The translations under genes were made by a program, and so were the position numbers. The notes beneath the pieces are model-generated. The model was given only the letters and a program-made list of their open reading frames with translations. It was not told the DNA's origin and searched no databases. Positions 1 to 5,753 of a stretch of DNA of 7,287 nucleotides are shown piece by piece (position 1 is the first letter of the stretch; every line of letters starts with the position of its first letter). Source of the stretch: Actinomycetes bacterium (GTDB lineage Bacteria; Actinomycetota; CADDZG01; JAHWKV01); contig JAJCYF010000200.1 in the NCBI GenBank assembly GCA_029263035.1, positions 1 through 7,287 on the forward strand, in the 5' to 3' direction.

Positions 1-54
1 CTCCGGGAATCGGGCAAATGAAACGCGCGTGCGGAAGGCGGATTTGTTCGCCAA
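1..54 (-). CDS. rpoB: RNA polymerase beta subunit, N-terminal fragment (runs off window)
   Basis: Reading the minus strand from a TTG at 54-52 gives 18 codons, MANKSAFRTRVSFARFPE, up to the window edge. The RVSFAR(F)PE stretch matches the conserved beginning of bacterial RpoB, which catalyses transcription together with beta-prime. An in-frame TAA lies at 72-70 and no ATG or GTG lies between it and the TTG, so TTG is the only possible start. An AAGGAGG Shine-Dalgarno sequence sits 9 nt upstream. The position downstream of rplJL is the usual one for rpoB. It is separated from rplL here by an inserted dehydrogenase gene and a 285-nt leader with two promoters. Only the first 18 residues are visible, so nothing can be said about the catalytic parts. 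Confidence 0.9.
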   Translation of the reverse strand, partial: MANKSAFRTRVSFARFPE

Positions 55-63
55 TGCGCAACT

Positions 64-70
64 CCTCCTT
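64..70 (-). promoter_or_regulatory. Shine-Dalgarno site that fixes the rpoB TTG start
   Basis: The minus strand reads AAGGAGG, a near-perfect anti-16S complement, with 9 nt to the TTG. Because the start is a rare TTG, this site is the main evidence for where RpoB begins. Confidence 0.85.
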
Positions 71-170
71 TACGGGGTCAGAACTAGAGACGGGCTCGAG
101 GCGCGGATGGACGCCAAGCAAAAAGGTCATGGCGCGAGCTATCGCCAGGAAGATTGACATTAAGGGAGCA

Positions 171-199
171 AGATTAACAGACAGCAATCGCAAAGTCAA
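171..199 (-). promoter_or_regulatory. Proximal rpoB promoter (housekeeping sigma type)
   Basis: On the minus strand a TTGACT -35 (199-194) and a TAATCT -10 (176-171) are separated by exactly 17 nt. TTGACT and TAnnnT hexamers are typical of actinobacterial housekeeping promoters, including rRNA promoters. Transcription would begin near 164, giving a leader of about 110 nt before rpoB. The call rests on sequence match only. Confidence 0.6.
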
Positions 200-252
200 C
201 GACGAGGTCGGAGGCCGAGAACTGGAGCCGTATTCGATTGCCGAGCGAGGAC

Positions 253-282
253 AGCGTAGGCGCACACCTAGCCAAATGTCAA
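253..282 (-). promoter_or_regulatory. Distal rpoB promoter (housekeeping sigma type)
   Basis: The minus strand carries a perfect TTGACA -35 (282-277), an 18-nt spacer and a TACGCT -10 (258-253) with the key T1, A2 and T6 bases. It lies about 80 nt upstream of the second promoter, so rpoB appears to have tandem promoters independent of the rplJL transcript. Confidence 0.55.
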
Positions 283-311
283 GAAATCGCGAGGTTAGGC
301 GATTGACCGGG

Positions 312-337
312 GCCGCCGTGCGTAACCGGCCGGCGGC
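312..337 (-). terminator. GC-rich hairpin just past the dehydrogenase-like gene
   Basis: The inverted repeat GCCGCCG / CGGCGGC forms a perfect 7-bp stem with a 12-nt loop, starting 2 nt after the stop codon of the upstream gene. No T-tract follows on the minus strand, so it is not a canonical intrinsic terminator. It could be a T-less actinobacterial terminator or an mRNA 3' stabiliser. It divides the rplJL-dehydrogenase unit from the rpoB promoters. Confidence 0.35.
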
Positions 338-339
338 AT

Positions 340-1323
340 TTACAGATCGATGGTTGATCCGGTCCCGTTCTCCAGGGCCCGCTCGTACGCCAGGATGGCC
401 ACCGCGATGTCCTGGATGGCCAGGCCCGTGGAGTCGAAGATGGTGATCTGCGAGTCCGAGGTGCGCCCGGGCAGCGAACCGTTGATCACGCCGGCCAGGG
501 TCCCGGCGATGTCCCCCTCCTGCATCAGCCCCTGGGAGATGGCGACGTTGACCTCTCCCCCGTGCACCGCCTGGTGGATCTCATCGACGACTATCCGGGC
601 GCCGCGGAGCAGGGCGGGATCCAGCTCCTGCTTGCCCGGGCCGTCGGCGCCGACTGCGTTGATGTGAGCGCCGGGCCGGACCGAGCCGGCCGGGAACAGC
701 TGGGACCTGGAAGGGGTCGTGGTGCACAGCACATCGGCGGCCGCCGCCTCCTGCAGGGAGCCCGCCCGGAAAGCCACCTTGGGATGGGCCTGGGACATGG
801 CCTGGATGAAGGAGTCCCGCCGTTCCGCATCGGAGTCCGGGGCCCAGACGATGGTCTCGGCGATGGGGAGCTCCCCGGCGACCGCCCGAAACTGATACGG
901 GGCCTGGGCGCCGGCGCCGATGAGGCCGAGGGTACTGGAGCCGGGTCTGGCCAGGTGCCGGACCGCGACCCCGGAGGCGGCGCCGGTCCGGAGGGCGGTC
1001 AGCGTGGTGGCCGCCATGAGGCAAAGGGGGATCCCGGTTTCCTGGGAGAACAAAACGTAGGTGCCGACCACTGCGGGCAGGCCGCGGGAGGGGTTCAGCT
1101 CGTGGGAGTTGATGAGCTTGACGCCGGCGAACCGGTCCCCTACCGCAGCGGGCATGACCCGAAGGTCACCCCGCTGCAGCGGGAAATCCAGGTACACCTT
1201 GGGCGGCATGTCGGTGCGTCCCAGACCGAAGTCGGCGAACGCCCTCTCCACCACATCCACCGACTCGGCGGAGCCGACCAGGCGGCCCACATCCGAGTCG
1301 GTCAGCAGCAGGAGCCTGGTCAT
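340..1323 (-). CDS. Ornithine cyclodeaminase / alanine dehydrogenase family protein (mu-crystallin-like)
   Basis: This 327-aa NAD(P)-dependent enzyme is full length for the family. Known members convert ornithine to proline, interconvert alanine and pyruvate, or reduce cyclic ketimines. Visible landmarks are Arg55 (DLRVMPA), Lys69 (GVKLINSH) followed by a GLPAVVG loop at 81-87, RTGAASG at 112-118, the Rossmann dinucleotide motif GLIGAGAQA at 133-141, and the conserved GADGPGKQELD segment at 225-235, whose Asp227 aligns with the catalytic Asp of the family. FDSTGLAIQD (296-305) is the usual C-terminal motif. The GADxPGKQELD wording resembles alanine dehydrogenase-type members more than true cyclodeaminases, so the substrate is left open. 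The ATG start lies 33 nt after rplL with only a weak ribosome site and no terminator between, so cotranscription with rplJL is likely. A gene of this kind between rplL and rpoB is unusual. Confidence 0.9.
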   Translation of the reverse strand: MTRLLLLTDSDVGRLVGSAESVDVVERAFADFGLGRTDMPPKVYLDFPLQRGDLRVMPAAVGDRFAGVKLINSHELNPSRGLPAVVGTYVLFSQETGIPLCLMAATTLTALRTGAASGVAVRHLARPGSSTLGLIGAGAQAPYQFRAVAGELPIAETIVWAPDSDAERRDSFIQAMSQAHPKVAFRAGSLQEAAAADVLCTTTPSRSQLFPAGSVRPGAHINAVGADGPGKQELDPALLRGARIVVDEIHQAVHGGEVNVAISQGLMQEGDIAGTLAGVINGSLPGRTSDSQITIFDSTGLAIQDIAVAILAYERALENGTGSTIDL

Positions 1324-1356
1324 AGGACTTGACTGCCTGCCGGGGTTTGTTGCTGG

Positions 1357-1749
<393 letters not shown>

Positions 1750-1759
1750 TTGTGCCTCC

Positions 1760-2410
1760 TTAAACTTCAGTGCCGGCGTCGCCGGATGAGTTCTCAATTG
1801 GGGTGTCGTCGGATGCAGCAGCCTCGGCGGGAGCCTCGGGTGCTGCGGCCTCGGGTGCTGCGGCCTCGGGTGCTGCGGCCTCAGCCGGGGCTTCGCTGCC
1901 ACGCTGCTGCTGCAATGCGTACAGGGCGTTGCCCAGGTTGCCCAGCGGGGCGTACAGCAGGCTGCCCATCTTCTGGATCGGGGAGACCAACATGCCTGCC
2001 AGCTTGGCCAGCAGAACTTCGCGAGACTCGACCGAAGCCAAAGCTTTGGTTTGGCCGGCGTCCAGGACCTTTCCGCCCAGGATGCCGCCCTTGACCACCA
2101 GGGCCGGGTACTTCTTTGCCACTTCGTCCAGGCTCTTGGCGGCGAGCACGGCGTCACCTCGAACAAAGGCGATGGCCGTGGACCCCCTCAAAAGCGGGAT
2201 CAGGTCCCCCATGTTCGCCTCGGTTGCGGCGATGCGGCCCAGGGTGTTCTTGACCACGCCGAACTCGGTGCCGGCGTCGGCCAGGCTGCGCCGGACCTGC
2301 ATCATCTCTCCGACTTTGAGACCGGTGAACTCGGCCAGCAAAGCCGCGTCGCTGGACTCGAGCTTTTCCCTAAGCTCTTTTACAGCCGCTACCTTCTGCG
2401 GTTTCGGCAT
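1760..2410 (-). CDS. rplJ: 50S ribosomal protein L10
   Basis: The product is a 216-aa stalk-base protein that anchors L7/L12 dimers to 23S rRNA and L11. The conserved N-terminal domain includes ALLAEFTGLKVGEMMQVRR (23-41), FGVVKNTLGRIA (50-61) and LIPLLRGSTAIAFV (70-83). The helical L12-binding region occupies about 130-168. The last 45 or so residues form an Ala/Pro/Glu-rich low-complexity tail with PEAAA repeats, making the protein longer than typical L10. The ATG with AAGGAG upstream is chosen. Longer readings to 2551 have no matching family sequence and would run through the folded leader. Because the neighbouring STAS gene points the other way, rplJ must have its own promoter in the 2411-2655 region. 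In E. coli and B. subtilis L10 represses its own operon through the leader. Confidence 0.96.
   Translation of the reverse strand: MPKPQKVAAVKELREKLESSDAALLAEFTGLKVGEMMQVRRSLADAGTEFGVVKNTLGRIAATEANMGDLIPLLRGSTAIAFVRGDAVLAAKSLDEVAKKYPALVVKGGILGGKVLDAGQTKALASVESREVLLAKLAGMLVSPIQKMGSLLYAPLGNLGNALYALQQQRGSEAPAEAAAPEAAAPEAAAPEAPAEAAASDDTPIENSSGDAGTEV
1833..1882. repeat. 15-bp tandem repeat inside rplJ (PEAAA coding)
   Basis: GCCTCGGGTGCTGCG occurs three times in perfect tandem (1833-1847, 1848-1862, 1863-1877), plus five more bases of a fourth unit. On the coding strand it specifies Ala/Pro/Glu pentapeptides (EAAAP register) in the L10 tail. Each unit is a multiple of three, so copy-number change by slippage would keep the frame. 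Confidence 0.9.
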
Positions 2411-2438
2411 AGCGCTCCTTACTCTTTTTTTCCACGCG

Positions 2439-2530
2439 AAAAACGACCTGCCGCGGACGACAGATCGCTCATGTGAATGCAGATTCTGTTCGCCTGAACA
2501 GGCCTCCCGAGGGAGCTTAAGGGGCGATCT
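2439..2530 (-). promoter_or_regulatory. Candidate structured rplJ leader (L10-type autoregulatory region)
   Basis: The minus-strand leader can fold into a closed junction. A perfect 7-bp outer stem AGATCGC (2530-2524) / GCGATCT (2468-2462) encloses two hairpins: CTCC-CTCG-GGAG (2515-2504) and CTGTTC-AGGC-GAACAG (2501-2486). Immediately after lies a 6-bp stem, CTGTCG-TCCG-CGGCAG (2463-2448, one G-U pair), followed 4 nt later by five T residues (2443-2439), resembling a weak terminator. The 3' strand of the outer stem shares two bases with the terminator-like stem, so the two may compete. L10 leaders of this general design are known to bind L10-L12, and the B. subtilis rplJL operon is controlled by attenuation. 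Assignment here is by location and hand folding only. Confidence 0.5.
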
Positions 2531-2531
2531 C

Positions 2532-2552
2532 AACCACCGACCACCAACCACC
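2532..2552. repeat. 7-bp tandem repeat, G-rich on the minus strand
   Basis: Three adjacent 7-bp units, AACCACC, GACCACC and AACCACC, differ only at the first base. The minus strand is therefore GGTGGT-rich directly upstream of the rplJ leader structure. No function is evident. Confidence 0.7.
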
Positions 2553-2655
2553 TGCCGTCTACGGCAAACTCCAGACTACCATCCGCCCGAAGGCTTGCCG
2601 CACTTTGCCGGGCTACCGGTAGACTTGGGACACCGTTCCACCTATTGAGGGTCCG
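2553..2655. promoter_or_regulatory. Divergent control region between rplJ and the STAS gene
   Basis: This stretch must hold the start signals for rplJ (minus) and the STAS gene (plus). Visible elements are a TGCCGT-CT-ACGGCA inverted repeat (2553-2566), a perfect 10-bp palindrome CTACCGGTAG (2613-2622), a plus-strand -10-like TAGACT (2620-2625) with TTGCCG 19 nt before it, and a minus-strand -10-like TAGTCT (2578-2573) without a good -35. No promoter here is convincing by itself. The palindrome overlapping TAGACT could be an operator. Confidence 0.3.
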
Positions 2656-2970
2656 ATGGCGCCTAACTTCGATATGCAGATTGAAACGGATACCGACAGC
2701 GCCGTCATCTCGCTGCTGGGCGACCTCGACTTCCACACCGCCCGCCGGCTGCGCGAGAAGCTGCTGGAGCTGCACAGCGAAGGGGTCAACAAGGTTGTCC
2801 TGGACATGGCGGCCCTGGAGTTCATCGACTCGAGCGGCCTCTCGGTCCTTGTCGCCGGCCTCAAGCGCCTGAAAAACTCCGACGGCAATCTGACGCTTCG
2901 GGCCGTTCCGGAACAGACTCGCCGGGTACTGGAGGTCAGCGGCCTCTCTCGGGTCCTCTCCATAGCCTAG
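2656..2970 (+). CDS. STAS-domain anti-sigma factor antagonist (RsbV/SpoIIAA-like)
   Basis: This 104-aa single-domain protein has the length and pattern of partner-switch antagonists. They sequester an anti-sigma kinase when unphosphorylated and release it when phosphorylated. Hydrophobic strands (VISLLGDLDF, 17-26; KVVLDMAALEFID, 46-58) lead into the signature DSSGLSVLV at 58-66. The phosphoacceptor should be the serine after Asp58 (Ser59, with Ser60 adjacent). The ATG is preceded by GAGGG five bases upstream. The phosphatase gene follows in the same frame with only a TAG and one codon between, so the two are cotranscribed. The likely partners are the HATPase at 5072-5617 (kinase) and the downstream PP2C (phosphatase); these pairings are inferred from context. 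Confidence 0.9.
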   Translation: MAPNFDMQIETDTDSAVISLLGDLDFHTARRLREKLLELHSEGVNKVVLDMAALEFIDSSGLSVLVAGLKRLKNSDGNLTLRAVPEQTRRVLEVSGLSRVLSIA

Positions 2971-2973
2971 GTC

Positions 2974-4587
2974 GTGTACCAGGAGACGGAAGCCGGGGAA
3001 CGGGCAACACTTTCTCCCCAGGATCTCAGCGCGGCCCTCAATGCGGTGAGCGACGCAATCACCGTTCAAGCCCCCGACGGGTCCCTGCTGTGGGCCAATC
3101 AAGCCGCCGCCCGCCTGCTGGGTTACGGTTCGCCCGGCGAGCTGGTGTCCGCCCCGGTGAATGAGCTGACGCAGCGGTTCATCCTGCTGGACGAACAGGG
3201 CAACCCGTTCCCGCTCGAAAAGCTGCCGGGGCGCCTGGCGCTGACCGGCGTGGAGCCCCCCGAAACACTCGTGCGCTGGCGACCCTACGGCAGTGACGAC
3301 ATTCACTGGTCGCTGGTCAGGGCCACCCCGGTGTTCGACGAGGGCGGCGCCGTCCGGTTTGCGGTCAACGTCTTCCGGGAGGACACCTCTCGCCAGGTCG
3401 CGATCCGGGCGCTGCAGCGCAGCGAGGAGCGGCTGGCCTTTCTGGCGTCGGCCACCCGCGCACTGCTGGGGGCGCCGCTGGACGCAATCTCCATCGCCGA
3501 ACGTCTGGCCGAGGTGTGCGTCCCCCACCTGGGAGACCGGTGCGCGGTGTGGGAGTTGGAGGCCAACGGGAACGTGCGCCGGATCGCCGACCGGGCCGGG
3601 GGCGCCTCCCAGAGCTCCCTCGAGCTCGAAGTTACGCCCGAGTGCGTGGTCTCGGCATTGGGCGGAGCCTCCACCCTGGCCGGTCCCGACGAGCGCGGGC
3701 CGGATTCGCTGACGCTGGCAGCCGTCCCCATCCCGGGGGAGTCCGGACCGGTAGGCGCGATCCTCGTCGCCCGGCACGCTCCCCGGCCCCCGATGTCCCA
3801 GTACGACCTGGAGCTCATCGAGGAGGTGGGCAAGCGGGCGGCACCCAAGATCGAGAACGCCCAGCTCTACGCCGAGCGCGCCCGGGCGGCCGCCGTCCTC
3901 TCCCGGTCGCTGGTGCCGTCCGAGCTGCAGGAGGTCCCCGGGCTGGACCTCCATGCATTCATCCGTCCGGCGGCGTCGGGCGTAGGCGGCGACTTCTACG
4001 ATGTCGTGTCGCTGTCCGACGGCCGGTCACTGCTGGTCATCGCCGATGTATCCGGCAAGGGCCCCGAGGCGGCGGCACTGACGGCCATGGCCCGGTACAC
4101 CCTGACCACCCTGGCCCGGTACCACGCCAGCCCGGCGGAACTGCTCGCCGCGGTCAACGAGACCCTGGTCGACCAGCTTCCCGACGGCAGGTTCTGCACC
4201 CTCGCCTGCGGTGCATTCGGCCCCTCGCCCAACGGGATAAGGGTCACCGTCGCAGTGGCCGGCCACCCCAAGCCGATGGTCCTGAGAGCCTCTGGAAAGG
4301 TCGAAACCTGCGGAGAAACCGGCCTCCCGCTGGGCGTCTTCTACCGGCTGGACCTTATCGAGCGCGACGTGCTGCTGGAGCCGGGGGACTCGTTCCTGCT
4401 GGTGACCGACGGCTGTGTGGGAGAGGGCGGCGCCTGGGAGGGCACGCTGCACCGCGCCCTTGCCGCGGTGCAGCCGGCGTCGGCGGAGGAACTGACGGCT
4501 CTGGTGGAGAAGGTAGCGCTCAGGGTCCAGCCGGATCACCCGGACGACATCGCGGCGCTGGTCGCGAGGTACCCCGGCGGGGACTAG
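2974..4587 (+). CDS. PAS and PP2C-type (SpoIIE/RsbU family) serine phosphatase
   Basis: The product is a soluble 537-aa protein with no membrane segments. It begins with a PAS sensor (about 17-137: NAVSDAITVQAPDGSLLWAN through RFAVNVFREDTS). A degenerate GAF-like region with a helical linker follows (about 148-305). The C-terminal PP2C domain spans about 308-535. The metal-binding acidic residues of the family are present: Asp340 in GGDFYD, Asp358 in IADVSGKG, Asp479 in VTDG and Asp525 in DDIAALVAR, together with AGHPKP at 429-434. The enzyme should therefore be active, most likely dephosphorylating the STAS protein encoded just upstream, with the PAS or GAF-like region sensing an unknown signal. 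The start is GTG, two codons after the upstream TAG, without its own clear ribosome site, so translational coupling is likely. Its TAG overlaps the stop codon of the opposite-strand gene. After TDG the usual acidic TEA-type residues are replaced by CVGEG. Confidence 0.93.
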   Translation: MYQETEAGERATLSPQDLSAALNAVSDAITVQAPDGSLLWANQAAARLLGYGSPGELVSAPVNELTQRFILLDEQGNPFPLEKLPGRLALTGVEPPETLVRWRPYGSDDIHWSLVRATPVFDEGGAVRFAVNVFREDTSRQVAIRALQRSEERLAFLASATRALLGAPLDAISIAERLAEVCVPHLGDRCAVWELEANGNVRRIADRAGGASQSSLELEVTPECVVSALGGASTLAGPDERGPDSLTLAAVPIPGESGPVGAILVARHAPRPPMSQYDLELIEEVGKRAAPKIENAQLYAERARAAAVLSRSLVPSELQEVPGLDLHAFIRPAASGVGGDFYDVVSLSDGRSLLVIADVSGKGPEAAALTAMARYTLTTLARYHASPAELLAAVNETLVDQLPDGRFCTLACGAFGPSPNGIRVTVAVAGHPKPMVLRASGKVETCGETGLPLGVFYRLDLIERDVLLEPGDSFLLVTDGCVGEGGAWEGTLHRALAAVQPASAEELTALVEKVALRVQPDHPDDIAALVARYPGGD

Positions 4588-5075
4588 TGCGCTTTGTAGC
4601 CGGCCTTGAATTCGGGCCAGGAGATGGGCGCTGCGCCCTGGGACTGCCGGACGAACTCGTCCAGTACCCAGTTCCGGTAGGCCACAACCTCGGGCGGGGT
4701 GCGCAGAGTCAGAAGATGCTCCCCGGCCGAACAGTACTCGTCCGCCTCGTCCAGCAGGTCACCGAAGTTGCGCGCCGCGGGGGCAATGGCCGGAGGCGCC
4801 TCCAGGGTTAGGTCCACACTGGCGTCTCCCCGCGCCATCGCCGCCTCCAGCTCCGCCCGACCGGCGGCAGCGAAGGACTGAAAGCGCCGGTCCAGGTCCG
4901 CGGCCAGAGCGACGAGACGGCCCGGGACACTTGCCGAATCGGCGTGTCCCTCCTCCACCAGCATCCGGAACTCGCGCCGCAGCCCGTCCTGGTGCTCCGA
5001 GGCCGCCGATTGGATATCCAGCGGAATGCCGATCAACTTAATCGTGACAAGGTCAGGTGAGCTCTCGTCGGTCAA
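4584..5075 (-). CDS. Uncharacterised small protein paired with RsbW-like ATPase
   Basis: This soluble protein of 163 aa has no signal peptide or membrane segment. It opens with a beta-like stretch VTIKLIGIPLDI (10-21). Helices follow, with SEHQDGLRREFRML (26-39), a long Ala-rich coiled region (50-82), and a conserved-looking C-terminal part DEADEYCSAGEHLLTLRTPPEVVAYRNWVLDEFVRQ (109-144, quoted in part by its key residues Cys115, Leu121-Leu124, Pro127-Pro128, Trp136, Arg143). I recall similar proteins beside anti-sigma-type ATPases in Actinomycetota, but know of no assigned function. The start is TTG within a TTGA overlap with the ATPase stop codon, implying coupled translation. It may modulate or scaffold the ATPase/STAS exchange; that is inference. 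The gene converges on the phosphatase with overlapping stops. Confidence 0.8.
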   Translation of the reverse strand: MTDESSPDLVTIKLIGIPLDIQSAASEHQDGLRREFRMLVEEGHADSASVPGRLVALAADLDRRFQSFAAAGRAELEAAMARGDASVDLTLEAPPAIAPAARNFGDLLDEADEYCSAGEHLLTLRTPPEVVAYRNWVLDEFVRQSQGAAPISWPEFKAGYKAH

Positions 5076-5617
5076 CGCGGCGCCCCGGAGAGCTGCAGGC
5101 GGCTGAGGGGCCGGCGGGTCTCCTCCGGATGGCCGTTGTTGGCCCCGGGGCCGGGATTCTTGAAGTCGGACGGAGCTCGCTCCCTTCCGCCCCTGCCCGA
5201 GGCGGGCTGCTCATCCTGGGCGGAAGCCGCGGATACGACCCCATCGGTGGTCAGCTCGAACCACACCACCTTGCCTCCGTCGACGGCAAACGTGCCCCAG
5301 GCAGCCGCCAGCGCATCGACGATCACCATTCCCCTGCCGGTGGTTGCCGTCTCCGAGTAGCTGCGCACCACGGGCAGCGCCGGGCTGGAGTCCCGGACCT
5401 CGGCGCGCATCTTGAGGTCGTTGACGATCAGGGTAAGAACGGCCCCCTCGCCCCCGTGAAGGATGGCGTTGGTGACCAGCTCGCTGATCATGAGGATTGC
5501 ATTGTCGGCGACGGAGGCGAGACCCCAGGCCTTCAGCCGGTCGCGGGTGAACCTTCGGGCTTCGCCGATCCCGGTGGAAACCGGCGGGATCTGAAGTTGT
5601 GCCTCTAATTCACGCAC
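5072..5617 (-). CDS. RsbW-like ATP-binding anti-sigma regulatory protein (HATPase_c_2)
   Basis: The product is a 181-aa protein of the GHKL serine kinase/anti-sigma family. The core (about 1-122) shows the N-box ISELVTNAILHG (44-55, Glu46 and Asn50), the G1 box VRDSSPALP (74-82, Asp76) and the G2 box TGRGMVIVDALAAAWG (93-108), then GKVVWFEL closing the fold. Family members bind a sigma factor or a STAS antagonist and phosphorylate the latter. No sigma factor gene is present here, so the target is unknown. A 58-residue Gly/Pro/Arg-rich tail (124-181) is probably disordered and absent from minimal RsbW. The GTG start is the only option in the upstream open frame and has a poor ribosome site. 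It lies 136 nt after rplA in the same direction and overlaps the following gene by 4 nt. Confidence 0.9.
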   Translation of the reverse strand: MRELEAQLQIPPVSTGIGEARRFTRDRLKAWGLASVADNAILMISELVTNAILHGGEGAVLTLIVNDLKMRAEVRDSSPALPVVRSYSETATTGRGMVIVDALAAAWGTFAVDGGKVVWFELTTDGVVSAASAQDEQPASGRGGRERAPSDFKNPGPGANNGHPEETRRPLSRLQLSGAPR

Positions 5618-5662
5618 TCTTGCCCGTCCCGATCTGCGTTGGGAATTCTCCCGCCGCCCTTT

Positions 5663-5722
5663 TCTTAAGCGGTTGTCTTAAGCGGTGTGTTTCGGTAAGC
5701 CTAACCGGCGGTAATCATACCG
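5663..5722. promoter_or_regulatory. Repeat-and-dyad cluster between rplA and the ATPase gene
   Basis: Two perfect 11-bp direct repeats, TCTTAAGCGGT (5663-5673 and 5676-5686), have a 13-bp period, each containing the palindrome CTTAAG. Beside them are two similar dyads, CGGTAAGCCTAACCG (5693-5707) and CGGTAATCATACCG (5709-5722). The second dyad contains a minus-strand -10-like TATGAT (5719-5714), but there is no good -35. Placement upstream of the ATPase pair suggests operators or an own promoter. Nothing in the sequence identifies the binding protein. Confidence 0.45.
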
Positions 5723-5725
5723 GCC

Positions 5726-5740
5726 CTGCTTTTCAAGCAG
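5726..5740 (-). other. Short hairpin after rplA
   Basis: CTGCTT / AAGCAG forms a perfect 6-bp stem with a 3-nt loop 13 nt past the rplA stop codon. GGCCGG rather than a T-tract follows on the minus strand, so termination is doubtful. It could act as a 3' processing or stabilising element that separates ribosomal-protein from ATPase expression. Confidence 0.35.
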
Positions 5741-5753
5741 TACTCTCAAAAAC

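Noticed and set aside
1..130. Minus-strand reading from ATG at 130-128 that overlaps the rpoB start in another frame
   Set aside because: It has no ribosome site and no family resemblance, and it is out of frame with the clearly recognisable RpoB start. At most it is a fortuitous upstream frame.
18..446. Plus-strand 142-aa open frame
   Set aside because: It is Arg/Pro/Ser-rich without domain character and runs across the rpoB start, the promoters and the end of the dehydrogenase-like gene.
1324..1356. Terminator or promoter between rplL and the dehydrogenase-like gene
   Set aside because: The 33-nt gap has no stable hairpin, T-tract or promoter hexamers.
2530..3954. Minus-strand 474-aa open frame opposite the STAS and phosphatase genes
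   Set aside because: It is a long shadow frame of high-GC coding sequence with no recognisable motif. The opposite strand encodes two clear protein families.
3516..4811. Plus-strand 431-aa Arg/Gly/Pro-rich open frame
   Set aside because: It is a shifted shadow of the phosphatase that continues past its stop into the antisense of the next gene, with composition typical of a wrong frame.
5714..5742. Minus-strand promoter TACTGC-N17-TATGAT for the ATPase gene
   Set aside because: The -10 is good but the -35 matches TTGACA at only two positions and no extended -10 is present. It is kept only as a remark in the repeat cluster.
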